Assembly (NCBI GenBank): GCA_019415925.1
Contig: DXYG01000048.1
Coordinates: 1-19,483 of the forward strand
Direction: 5' to 3'
Length of the DNA stretch: 19,483 nucleotides
Source of the DNA: Clostridiales bacterium
GTDB lineage: Bacteria; Bacillota; Clostridia; Oscillospirales; Acutalibacteraceae
Shown piece by piece: positions 13,383 to 19,483 of the stretch; the stretch's first letter is position 1; each line of letters starts with the position of its first letter. Under the pieces are notes generated by a model. The model saw nothing but the letters and a program-made list of their open reading frames with translations. It was not told the origin of the DNA and did no database searches. Made by a program: the position numbers and the translations under genes.

Positions 13383-15824
13383 TCAGCATACAAGCGCATT
13401 CATATCTGCATACGCTGTCACACTGCCAAATTCTTTATTTTTACCGAATTCGACAAGCAGCGTTGAAAGCAGCTTACGGAATTCACGGTTGTTTTTGCAT
13501 TTAATTATTAGTTTATATCTGAATTTATTGCTGACCTTTACGACAAGCGCAGGCGACGGTCCTAAAATTCGGAGCGGAATGTTGGGATAATCGCTTTTTG
13601 CAAGGCTGATAAACGAGCTTAAAAACGCATTTGCCGCCTTTAAGGTTAGCGTCTGATTTTCTCCTACAAAGCCGATTAAGCAAATATCGGCAAACGGCGG
13701 ATAAAGCATAGCCTTTCTAACACCTATTTCGGTATTGAAGAATGTATCGTAATCCTGCTTTGCCGCCATTGAAATTATGAGATTGTCGGGTGTGTACGAC
13801 TGAATAACAGCAATTCCCTTGCTGTCACCCCTGCCGCTTCTTCCCACAACCTGAGTAAGAAGCGAGAACGAACGCTCGTAGCTGCGGTAATCGTCAGCGT
13901 AAAGCATATGGTCGGTGTTGAGCACTCCGACAAGCGTTACATTCGGGAAATCAAGTCCCTTTGCTACCATTTGCGTACCTACAAGAATATCATATTCGCC
14001 GTTTGCAAAAGCGGTTATCATCTTTTCATATGATGATTTTGATGAGGTTGCGTCGGTATCCATTCGCAGAATTCTTGCATTCGGAAAAATCTGCGAAATG
14101 TCGCTTTCTGCCTTTTGCGTACCTGTTCCTCCGAAACGCAGTCCTTTGCTGTGGCAGGTCGGACATTCGTCGGTACAGGGAATTGAGTAGCCGCAGTAGT
14201 GGCACATCATTCTATTGTTTGCGCTGTGATAGGTAAGCGAGATTGAACAGTTCGGGCAGGTAACCGGTTCTCCGCAGGCACGACAGGTAGCAAAGGTATT
14301 GTGACCTCTGCGGTTTAAAAGAAGAATCGACTGCTTTCCGTGTTCAAGGTTATAGTTGAGGTTTTCAAGCAATACGTCGGAAAATCCTGTTGTATTGCCG
14401 TTTTGCACCTCAATATTCATATCGGCAGTCACTACCTCGGGCAATACGGCTCTGCCGTAGCGGCTTGAAAGCGTATTGAGGGAATACCTGCCGTTTTTTG
14501 CATAGTAATAGGTTTCAACGCTCGGGGTTGCCGAGCTTAAAATTAAGAGTGCGTTGTTCTGAGCACATCTGAATTTTGCAATTTCACGGGCGTGGTAGCG
14601 TGGAGAGCTTTCGGATTTATAGCTGTATTCCTGCTCCTCGTCCATAATTATAAGTCCGAGGTTATCAAAGGGAGCAAAAACTGCGCTTCGTGTTCCGATT
14701 ACAATTTTTGCAAGTCCTTTTTTAACTCTTTTGTATTCGTCAAGCCTTTCTCCGAGCGACAAGGCACTGTGAAAAACGGCTATTTTATCGCCGAAACGCT
14801 GTGAAAACTGTGAAACAAACTGCGGTGTAAGGGAAATTTCGGGTACCATTACAATTATTCCCCTGCCGTCGTCGATTACTCGTTCAATCAGCTTGATAAA
14901 CACGCTTGTTTTGCCTGAGCCTGTCACTCCGTAAAGCAGGCTTGTATGCGGTTTTGAGTCCTTGTACTCGCCGAAAAGCGAATCGCAGGCTTTTTGCTGT
15001 TCGTCCGAGAGGACAATTTCGGAAATTTCGGAATCTGCACTTCGCTTTTCAATGCGGAAAACCTCTTCATCATAAAAATGAATCAATCCCTTTTTGCAAA
15101 GGGAGTCAATTACAGAGGAAGAAACTCCCGTAAAGTACATAATTTCTTTTACAGAAACACCGCCAGTCATCTCAATCAAATCAAAGACGTTTTTCTGCTT
15201 TTCGGTGAGCTTTACATTGGAGATATCAACATTAGGATTCGCCGCCGCCATTTTCGTTGATGCGTCGGAAACCCTGCGGAATGCTTCGTCAGATTTATAA
15301 AGCACTCCCTTTTCAACAAGCAAATCAAGCACTTGCGTATCGGAATAACCGAAAGCGTCGAGGATTGTATCGGACTTTATGGGCTTTCTCTTTGAAAAAA
15401 GATAGTCATAAATCCGCTGTTCCTCAAAACTTAACTCAGAAGCGTTCTCAACAGGCAAATCGTTTGCACCGTAAACGGTGGTTACCTTATAGTTGATTCC
15501 TGCGGGGAGCATTGTTTTTACAGCATCATAAAGTGTGCAGAAATAGTGCTCCTTCATAAATAAGGCTGTCTTAATCATTTCTTCCGACAGGACAGGCTCA
15601 TTATCAAGCACGCTGATTACGGACTTCAGACCGTCGGTGCGTGAATAGCTTACCTCAAAAACAATGCCCTGACGTTTTTTGTTGCCCCTGCCGAACGGCA
15701 CGAGCACACGAGTGCCGACCTTACAGCTGTTTGAAAGCTGTTGCGGCACAAGATAGTCAAACGGCTTATCAAAGGAATAAGCCGTGTTTTCAACTGCAAT
15801 TCTTGCGACTAAATCAGAGCTCAT
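13383..15824 (-). CDS. priA: Primosomal replication-restart helicase PriA
   Basis: PriA recognises stalled forks and reloads the replicative helicase. The 813-residue product has the N-terminal 3'BD DNA-binding domain (about 1-110), a winged-helix region extended by some residues (about 130-260), helicase lobe 1 with Walker A GVTGSGKT (299-306) and box II DEEQ (395-398), paired zinc-binding cysteines inserted in lobe 2 (C514/C517, C523/C526, C541/C544, C554/C557), motif V-VI region ending GRSGRG, and the C-terminal domain. DEEQ replaces the more usual DEEH. The ATG lies inside the last codons of rpoZ (11-nt overlap), implying coupled translation. The coaBC gene often found between rpoZ and priA is absent. 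Confidence 0.96.
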   Translation of the reverse strand: MSSDLVARIAVENTAYSFDKPFDYLVPQQLSNSCKVGTRVLVPFGRGNKKRQGIVFEVSYSRTDGLKSVISVLDNEPVLSEEMIKTALFMKEHYFCTLYDAVKTMLPAGINYKVTTVYGANDLPVENASELSFEEQRIYDYLFSKRKPIKSDTILDAFGYSDTQVLDLLVEKGVLYKSDEAFRRVSDASTKMAAANPNVDISNVKLTEKQKNVFDLIEMTGGVSVKEIMYFTGVSSSVIDSLCKKGLIHFYDEEVFRIEKRSADSEISEIVLSDEQQKACDSLFGEYKDSKPHTSLLYGVTGSGKTSVFIKLIERVIDDGRGIIVMVPEISLTPQFVSQFSQRFGDKIAVFHSALSLGERLDEYKRVKKGLAKIVIGTRSAVFAPFDNLGLIIMDEEQEYSYKSESSPRYHAREIAKFRCAQNNALLILSSATPSVETYYYAKNGRYSLNTLSSRYGRAVLPEVVTADMNIEVQNGNTTGFSDVLLENLNYNLEHGKQSILLLNRRGHNTFATCRACGEPVTCPNCSISLTYHSANNRMMCHYCGYSIPCTDECPTCHSKGLRFGGTGTQKAESDISQIFPNARILRMDTDATSSKSSYEKMITAFANGEYDILVGTQMVAKGLDFPNVTLVGVLNTDHMLYADDYRSYERSFSLLTQVVGRSGRGDSKGIAVIQSYTPDNLIISMAAKQDYDTFFNTEIGVRKAMLYPPFADICLIGFVGENQTLTLKAANAFLSSFISLAKSDYPNIPLRILGPSPALVVKVSNKFRYKLIIKCKNNREFRKLLSTLLVEFGKNKEFGSVTAYADMNALVC

Positions 15825-16020
15825 CTTCGTCAGGCTCTAAAAGGTTGATTTCGTGGTTTTTGATTTCATCAATTGCAAGAAGAACGGGTTTTTCTTCGGT
15901 AACGGTTTTTTCATCTTCAAACTGCTGTGTAATCTGTCTTGCTCTTTTTGATACGCCTACTACAAGTGCGTATTTGCTCTGCTTGCCCTCAAATAATTCA
16001 TCAACATTTACTCTGTGCAT
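15814..16020 (-). CDS. rpoZ: RNA polymerase omega subunit
   Basis: Small subunit that helps fold and stabilise beta-prime. The 68-residue product matches the omega core: VDELFEGKQSKYALVVGVSKRARQI is the conserved N-terminal helix pair (split here only by description), followed by a short acidic tail EPDEDEL. AGGAG lies 7 nt before the ATG. It is downstream of gmk, as in most Firmicutes, and its last 11 nt overlap priA. Confidence 0.92.
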   Translation of the reverse strand: MHRVNVDELFEGKQSKYALVVGVSKRARQITQQFEDEKTVTEEKPVLLAIDEIKNHEINLLEPDEDEL

Positions 16021-16058
16021 AATAATTCTCCTAACTCTTCTTAAAATATTTATCTCAG

Positions 16059-16076
16059 CCGTACAAATCTGTACGG
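16059..16076 (-). other. Perfect intercistronic hairpin between gmk and rpoZ
   Basis: CCGTACA and TGTACGG (7 bp, both strands palindromic) flank a 4-nt loop within the 68-nt gmk-rpoZ gap. No T-run follows on the minus strand, so it is not a terminator. It could be an mRNA stability or processing element; function not known. Confidence 0.5.
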
Positions 16077-16088
16077 ATATTTAACTTT

Positions 16089-16664
16089 TTATGTATCTGA
16101 CTTTGCTTTTTTGAGAATATCAAGAATCTCGTCAACTGCGTCATCAAGCTTGTCGTTTACTACAACGTACTTGTATTTATCCTTACAGCCGATTTCTCTT
16201 TTTGCCTGTCCGAGACGTTCAATGATTGTTTCTTCATCCTCGGTATTTCTGTCCCTCAACCTCTTTTCAAGGGTATCCATTGACGGAGGAAGTACAAAAA
16301 TGCTGAGAACATCGGGGTACTTCTCCATAATCTGAAGTCCTCCGCAAACCTCAATTTCAAGAAAAACGTCATATCCCTGACTCAGCAAATCCTCAACCTG
16401 CTGCTTCGGTGTGCCGTAGTAATTTCCGCAGTATTCTGCGTATTCAAGGTAGCCGTCCTTTTGGATAAGGCTTTCAAACTGCTCTTTTGTAACAAAGTTA
16501 TAGTGAACTCCGTCAATCTCGCCTTCTCTGGGAGGACGTGTTGTGTTTGAAACAGAAAGCCTGATATTTTTATCACGCTTTAACAGCTCCTGCATTATCG
16601 TTCCTTTGCCCACGCCCGACGAGCCTGTGTACAAAACGAGCATTCCCCTTTTTTTACTGTTCAT
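16089..16664 (-). CDS. gmk: Guanylate kinase
   Basis: Converts GMP to GDP with ATP. I place the start at ATG 16664, giving 191 residues: it begins MNSKKRGMLVLYTG, the normal family N-terminus, and has GAGG 9 nt upstream within remA. A 22-codon longer reading from 16730 lies wholly inside remA and is not supported. Motifs: P-loop GSSGVGKGT (14-22), the GMP-binding TTRPPREGEIDGVHY (41-55), YAEYCGNYYGTP (75-86), FLEIEVCGG (101-109), and the lid RLRDRNTEDEE (135-145). It overlaps the remA stop by 11 nt. GDP supply next to omega and rRNA enzymes is the standard Firmicute context. Confidence 0.95.
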   Translation of the reverse strand: MNSKKRGMLVLYTGSSGVGKGTIMQELLKRDKNIRLSVSNTTRPPREGEIDGVHYNFVTKEQFESLIQKDGYLEYAEYCGNYYGTPKQQVEDLLSQGYDVFLEIEVCGGLQIMEKYPDVLSIFVLPPSMDTLEKRLRDRNTEDEETIIERLGQAKREIGCKDKYKYVVVNDKLDDAVDEILDILKKAKSDT

Positions 16665-16911
16665 CCTTCTGTTCCTCGCTTTCCTCGGTTCTGTTCTGAA
16701 TTGCCTCGCAGGAAATTGCGGAAAGCACAACGTGGTTGTTGTCGGTAATCAGAACAGACTTGCACTTTCTTCCGCAGGTTGCGTCAATCAGCATTCCGTC
16801 TGCCTTTGCTTCCTGAACAATTCTCTTAACCGGAGCTGAAACAGGTGCGACTACCGCAACAAGCTTATCGGAGCTTACAAGATTTCCAAAACCGATATTG
16901 ATAAGTTTCAT
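16654..16911 (-). CDS. remA: RemA/DUF370 family DNA-binding regulator
   Basis: An 85-residue protein very close in pattern to B. subtilis RemA: MKLINIGFGN at the start, APVSAPVKR (22-30), DGMLIDATCGRKCKSVLITD in the middle (about 38-57) and HVVLSAI. In B. subtilis RemA is an oligomeric ring-forming DNA-binding activator of biofilm matrix and osmoprotection operons; the target genes here are unknown. The C-terminal tail is acidic (EESEEQKDEQ) and longer than usual. AAGGGG lies just before the ATG. The yicC-remA-gmk-rpoZ order is conserved in Firmicutes. Confidence 0.93.
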   Translation of the reverse strand: MKLINIGFGNLVSSDKLVAVVAPVSAPVKRIVQEAKADGMLIDATCGRKCKSVLITDNNHVVLSAISCEAIQNRTEESEEQKDEQ

Positions 16912-16940
16912 ATTTACCCCTTATATATTCTGAATAATTC

Positions 16941-17825
16941 TTACTCTATATTCTGTACCTGTTCACGGATTTTTTCAATTTCGCTCTTGATGTCAACTAC
17001 CTTATGAGCAAGGACAGCATCCTGAACCTTTGAGCCTATTGTATTTGCCTCACGGTTCATTTCCTGAATGATAAAATCGATTTTTCTGCCGACAGGCTCA
17101 TCATATTCAAGGAACTTTTCAAGCTGAGCAAAGTGACTTCTTAATCTTACAGTTTCTTCGGCAACGGCAACCTTATCGGAGAACACAGCAACCTCGGTTA
17201 ACACTCTCTGCTCGTCAATTTCGACCTCGTAATCTTCAAGAGTCTGCTTGATTCTCTCGAGCAAGCGTTCCTCATATTCCGCAACCGTCTGCGGAGAACG
17301 CTCATCAATTTCGCCGACGATTGAGAGAATTGTGTTTGCCCTGCTTAGAATGTCGGCTTTCATCTTCTCGCCCTCGGTTTCTCGCATTGTAATAAATGAA
17401 TCGAGCGCAGTTCTTGCAACCGAGAGAACGTCGTTTGTAATCTGTTCCTCATCCTCGGCAGGCTTATGAACGGTGAATACGTCGGGAAAACGCGAAAGCG
17501 AAACAACGGTTACGTCGTTTTCAACACCGTAGGTATCGCTGATTTCTTTCATTGCGTTGAGATATCCCGACACAAGCTGATGATTTACCGTAACCTCTGA
17601 TGGTGCTTCGTCATTTGCACCAACGGTTACGAACATATCAATTTTTCCTCTTGACACTCTTGAATTGACATAGCTTTTCAGCTTATCGTCAAGAAAGCCG
17701 TAGCCTCTGGGAGTACGGCAGGTAAATTCAAAGTAACGGTGGTTTACGCTTTTGATTTCAACGGTGATTTCTCTTCCGTTGATTTCAGCCTCGCACCGAC
17801 CGAATCCGGTCATTGACTTAATCAT
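16941..17825 (-). CDS. yicC: YicC family endoribonuclease
   Basis: First gene of the fourteen-gene run. I use ATG 17825 (294 residues), which gives the family N-terminus MIKSMTGFGR and follows GGAAG by 7 nt; a six-codon extension from a TTG is not supported. The N-terminal YicC domain (about 1-155) includes EIKSVNHRYFE, and the C-terminal DUF1732 domain ends with the hallmark KIDFIIQEMNREANTIGSK. Members are RNA endonucleases; in E. coli YicC contributes to RyhB decay and in B. subtilis the protein acts in RNA turnover. A strong promoter lies about 72 nt upstream. Confidence 0.94.
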   Translation of the reverse strand: MIKSMTGFGRCEAEINGREITVEIKSVNHRYFEFTCRTPRGYGFLDDKLKSYVNSRVSRGKIDMFVTVGANDEAPSEVTVNHQLVSGYLNAMKEISDTYGVENDVTVVSLSRFPDVFTVHKPAEDEEQITNDVLSVARTALDSFITMRETEGEKMKADILSRANTILSIVGEIDERSPQTVAEYEERLLERIKQTLEDYEVEIDEQRVLTEVAVFSDKVAVAEETVRLRSHFAQLEKFLEYDEPVGRKIDFIIQEMNREANTIGSKVQDAVLAHKVVDIKSEIEKIREQVQNIE

Positions 17826-17896
17826 TTTTCTACTTCCTTTCAAAACTTCATTTTATTATAAAAATTTACGTTTTATTTACTTTTATATAATAGAGT

Positions 17897-17925
17897 ATTA
17901 TATCACTATTATAATGTTTTGACAA
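17897..17925 (-). promoter_or_regulatory. Main promoter of the yicC-thiN operon
   Basis: On the minus strand TTGTCA (17925-17920), a 17-bp spacer and TATAAT (17902-17897) with an upstream TG (extended -10, TGATATAAT). Transcription would start near 17890, leaving a leader of about 65 nt. Its -35 box coincides with a TTGACA hexamer on the plus strand (17919-17924). Confidence 0.8.
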
Positions 17926-17928
17926 TGG

Positions 17929-17952
17929 AGTTATTACAAAACTGTAATAACT
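17929..17952. promoter_or_regulatory. Perfect 10-bp dyad between divergent promoters, possible operator
   Basis: AGTTATTACA (17929-17938) and TGTAATAACT (17943-17952) are perfectly inverted around AAAC. The dyad sits 4 nt from the yicC -35 box and 8 nt before the yebC -35 box. A T7 run follows on the plus strand (17952-17958), so a hairpin terminator is the alternative, but nothing upstream on that strand needs one. Confidence 0.5.
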
Positions 17953-17959
17953 TTTTTTA

Positions 17960-17989
17960 TTTACAGACTATAAAGGCTTGTGATATACT
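17960..17989 (+). promoter_or_regulatory. Promoter of yebC
   Basis: TTTACA (17960-17965), 18-bp spacer and TATACT (17984-17989) with a TG extension (TGATATACT). Predicted start near 17996, about 34 nt before the yebC ATG. A second possible promoter lies upstream: TTGACA (17919-17924) with TGTAAT (17943-17948), inside the dyad. Confidence 0.65.
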
Positions 17990-18029
17990 TATAAAGATAG
18001 ATTTACTTTATTATAAAGGAATGAATTTT

Positions 18030-18764
18030 ATGTCAGGACATAACAAATGGAGTACAATTAAACAGAAAAAGGGTAAAAACGACGCCGCAAGAGCAAAGGT
18101 TTTTACTAAAATCGGCAGAGAGCTTATTGTTGCAATCAAAGAGGGCGGCAGTGCTGACCCGAGCGTTAACTCAAAGCTCAAGGACTGTATTGCAAAGGCA
18201 AAGGCAGCAAATGTGCCGAACGACAACATTGAACGTATTATCAAGAAAGCAGCCAACGACAACGATTCCACAAACTACGAGGCTGTTACATATGAGGGCT
18301 ACGGTCCCAGCGGCGTAGCTGTAATTGTTGAGGCTCTCACAGACAACCGCAACAGAACAGCAGGTGAAGTAAGACACTACTTTGATAAATTCGGCGGCAA
18401 TATGGGCACACAGGGCTGCGTAAGCTTTATGTTCTCACAGAAGGGCGTTCTTGTTATTGAGCGTGAAGAGCTTGAAAAGGACGAGGACACCGTTATGAGC
18501 GACGCTCTTGAATGCGGTGCGTCTGACTTTGAGGCTGACGAGGACGTATTCACAATTTACACCGAGCCTGAGGATTTCGGCGCAGTGAGAGATGACCTTG
18601 AAAAGTTAGGTTATTCCTTTGTATCGGCAGAGCTTGAAATGGTGCCCAGCACTTACACAAAGCTTGAGGACGAAGAAACTGCAACAAAGATGCAGAAGAT
18701 GCTTGATATGTTTGAGGATAACGACGATATCCAAAACGTATGGCACAACTGGGAAATGGAATAA
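18030..18764 (+). CDS. yebC: YebC/PmpR (TACO1-like) family protein
   Basis: The start is ATG 18030, giving 244 residues with the family N-terminus MSGHNKWSTIKQKKGKNDAA (AAAGGA 9 nt upstream). ATG 18021 touches the ribosome site and a far longer reading lacks one. The three-domain YebC layout is complete: the N-terminal helical RNA-contacting domain, the central TYEGYGPSGVAVIVEALTDNRNR segment (described across the domain boundary) and the RHYFDKFGGNMG motif, then a long acidic C-terminal part. The family was first described as transcription regulators; later work ties it to translation elongation at difficult proline-rich stretches, as for mitochondrial TACO1. It is monocistronic and divergent from yicC. 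Confidence 0.95.
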   Translation: MSGHNKWSTIKQKKGKNDAARAKVFTKIGRELIVAIKEGGSADPSVNSKLKDCIAKAKAANVPNDNIERIIKKAANDNDSTNYEAVTYEGYGPSGVAVIVEALTDNRNRTAGEVRHYFDKFGGNMGTQGCVSFMFSQKGVLVIEREELEKDEDTVMSDALECGASDFEADEDVFTIYTEPEDFGAVRDDLEKLGYSFVSAELEMVPSTYTKLEDEETATKMQKMLDMFEDNDDIQNVWHNWEME

Positions 18765-18782
18765 TTCTGAACACAATAATTA

Positions 18783-18830
18783 AAACCGCCTTTCAGAACC
18801 GAAAGGCGGTTTATTATTTTTTTATTTTTT
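18783..18830. terminator. Bidirectional terminator between yebC and the reductase pseudogene
   Basis: AAACCGCCTTTC (18783-18794) and GAAAGGCGGTTT (18801-18812) form a perfect 12-bp stem with an AGAACC loop. On the plus strand it is followed by a long T-rich run (ATTATTTTTTTATTTTTT), on the minus strand by TAATTATT. It serves yebC and the convergent trx unit. Confidence 0.88.
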
Positions 18831-19019
18831 CTTATAGTACATAAGACAGTGGCAATAGCCCTCAAATTCAGGGTCAGCTATCTTGCGTTAGAAATCCTCA
18901 CACATACATTTTGTTGCCTCACTCTTAACAAGCATACTCGGACAGTATCCGCCTGTCCTTTTCAATCCTTCCCTAACATAATTCACTATTGCTTTGTCTT
19001 CATTAAGAAGGATTTTCAC
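18822..19019 (-). pseudogene. Ferredoxin-thioredoxin reductase-like catalytic protein, interrupted by an in-frame stop
   Basis: Starting at GTG 19019 (AGG 7 nt upstream, overlapping the trx stop region), the frame reads a 65-residue FTR catalytic-type protein: LKRTGGYCPS at 19-28, KCMCEDF at 37-43, then TAA at codon 44 (18890-18888), then RKIADPEFEGYCHCLMYYK to a natural TAA at 18824-18822. The pattern matches short clostridial FTR-like proteins, with cluster and redox cysteines in CPC, CxC and CHC motifs. Two defects are seen: the stop between the second and third motif, and Ser28 in place of the second Cys of CPC, which in plant and cyanobacterial FTR is half of the redox-active disulfide. 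The truncated 43-residue product would lack the CHC motif and could not hold the cluster. A one-base change (e.g. from AAA) explains the stop. It follows trx, its expected substrate, by 4 nt. Confidence 0.82.
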
Positions 19020-19023
19020 TAAA

Positions 19024-19338
19024 TCACCTGTTTCTGCTTATAATTTCCTGAAGCTGCTGTTCACTTACAAATCCGATTGAACGGTCCACAGCCTGTCCGT
19101 TTTTGAAGATGACAACATTTGGTATTGACATAACTTCGAATTTTTCTGCAAGTGAAGGATTATCATCAATATTGACCTTGTAGAAATCAACGTCGGGATT
19201 GATTGAAGCAAGCTTTTCAAGTACCGGCGAGAGCATTTTGCACGGTCCGCACCAATCGGCAAAAAAGTCAACAACAACTGTATTCGGAGAATTAATTACT
19301 TTTGCAGCAAACTCCTCCTGATAAATTTTGTCAATCAT
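19024..19338 (-). CDS. trxA: Thioredoxin
   Basis: A 104-residue classical thioredoxin that reduces protein disulfides in the cytoplasm. The active site is WCGPC (29-33), the buried Asp and FFADWC strand precede it, and the cis-proline is Pro73 in MSIPNVVIF; KNGQ and the GF turn (79-90) are normal. The ATG has GGGG 10 nt upstream, slightly far. Downstream and almost touching lies the remains of a ferredoxin-type thioredoxin reductase gene, so this thioredoxin was probably reduced by ferredoxin rather than NADPH. The partner now looks broken. Confidence 0.95.
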   Translation of the reverse strand: MIDKIYQEEFAAKVINSPNTVVVDFFADWCGPCKMLSPVLEKLASINPDVDFYKVNIDDNPSLAEKFEVMSIPNVVIFKNGQAVDRSIGFVSEQQLQEIISRNR

Positions 19339-19393
19339 AATTACATTGCCCCTTTTTTAGATATTCGGAATACTTAAAACAATAAATTGTCAT

Positions 19394-19402
19394 ATTATAG
19401 CA
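19394..19402 (-). promoter_or_regulatory. Extended -10 promoter element for trx
   Basis: TGCTATAAT on the minus strand would place transcription near 19387, about 49 nt before the trx ATG. No -35 box lies at 16-18 bp; TTGTCA (19418-19413) is only 13 bp away. The element is inside nested inverted repeats (ATTGTCA 19386-19392 with TGACAAT 19414-19420; ATAGC 19397-19401 with GCTAT 19404-19408). Confidence 0.5.
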
Positions 19403-19464
19403 AGCTATGCGGTTGACAATATTATTTACTGTTTCCGTATATATTATAACATTTTATACATAAT

Positions 19465-19483
19465 CTGTCTCTTATACACATCT
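19465..19483. other. Tn5/Nextera mosaic-end adapter, not genomic
   Basis: CTGTCTCTTATACACATCT is exactly the 19-bp transposase mosaic end used in Nextera library preparation (read-through orientation) and sits flush with the end of the window. It is untrimmed sequencing adapter at a contig end, not a mobile element of the organism. Confidence 0.96.

Noticed and set aside
15641..16084. 147-residue plus-strand reading frame across rpoZ and priA starts
   Set aside because: Antisense shadow; lacks a ribosome site and family resemblance, while rpoZ and priA are clear on the other strand.
16665..16730. 22-codon N-terminal extension of guanylate kinase
   Set aside because: It lies entirely within remA and has no family resemblance; ATG 16664 gives the normal N-terminus.
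17919..18029. 37-codon N-terminal extension of yebC
   Set aside because: It spans the promoter and dyad; ATG 18030 has a proper ribosome site and matches the family start MSGHNKW.
18888..18890. TAA as recoded (amino-acid-inserting) codon in the reductase-like gene
   Set aside because: Other genes use TAA as a normal stop, TAA is not a selenocysteine codon, and no recoding signal is visible; a point mutation or error is simpler.
19465..19483. Possible Tn5 transposon inverted end
   Set aside because: Exact match to the library mosaic end at the very contig edge with no transposase or other end; it is adapter.
1..19483. CRISPR array, prophage, toxin-antitoxin or defence system
   Set aside because: No regularly spaced repeats, integrase, phage genes or known defence motifs were seen on either strand.

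Overview
The window looks like chromosome of a gut-type Firmicute (Clostridia, Ruminococcus/Oscillospiraceae-like). The grounds are strong Shine-Dalgarno sites, AT-rich intergenic DNA, PrkC/Stp PASTA signalling, a RemA/DUF370 gene, a dockerin-tailed secreted protein, and the clostridial gene order yicC-remA-gmk-rpoZ-priA-def-fmt-...-rsmB-rlmN-stp-prkC-rsgA-thiN. It is one end of an assembled contig: the last 19 bases are exactly the Tn5/Nextera mosaic-end adapter, so real sequence stops at about 19464.

Layout. (1) 1-2415, plus strand: two unrecognised envelope or secreted proteins. The first is a single-pass membrane protein with an acidic cytoplasmic head and two similar outer beta-rich modules. 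The second is a secreted, probably beta-propeller protein ending in a type-I dockerin-like calcium-binding repeat pair. (2) 2416-2463: a near-perfect bidirectional terminator separating convergent genes. (3) 2470-4134, minus: a zinc-ribbon/kinase-fold/TM/2xPASTA protein whose catalytic residues are all lost, i.e. a PASTA pseudokinase, with its own promoter. (4) 4264-4339, minus: tRNA-Ala(GGC). (5) 4412-17825, minus: fourteen tightly packed genes, probably one operon read from a strong promoter at 17897-17925: yicC, remA, gmk, rpoZ, priA, def, fmt, a membrane zinc peptidase, rsmB, rlmN, stp, prkC, rsgA, thiN. Genes are spaced by at most about 70 nt, often overlap, and several use TTG starts. 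(6) 18030-18764, plus: yebC, divergent from the operon, with a perfect 10-bp dyad between the promoters. (7) 18822-19338, minus: thioredoxin followed by a ferredoxin-thioredoxin-reductase-like catalytic gene that carries an in-frame TAA and has a Ser in place of the redox-active Cys of its CPC motif.

How the genes work together. The operon joins RNA turnover and regulation (YicC, RemA), GMP to GDP conversion (Gmk), the omega subunit, replication restart (PriA), the start and end of protein N-terminal formylation (Fmt, Def), ribosome modification and assembly (RsmB, RlmN, RsgA), thiamine diphosphate synthesis (ThiN) and the PrkC/Stp kinase-phosphatase switch. RsgA is a known target of this kinase class in other Firmicutes. 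The pseudokinase downstream is the most plausible new regulatory component; the damaged thioredoxin reductase partner is the clearest sign of recent gene decay. No CRISPR array, prophage, insertion sequence or defence system is visible.
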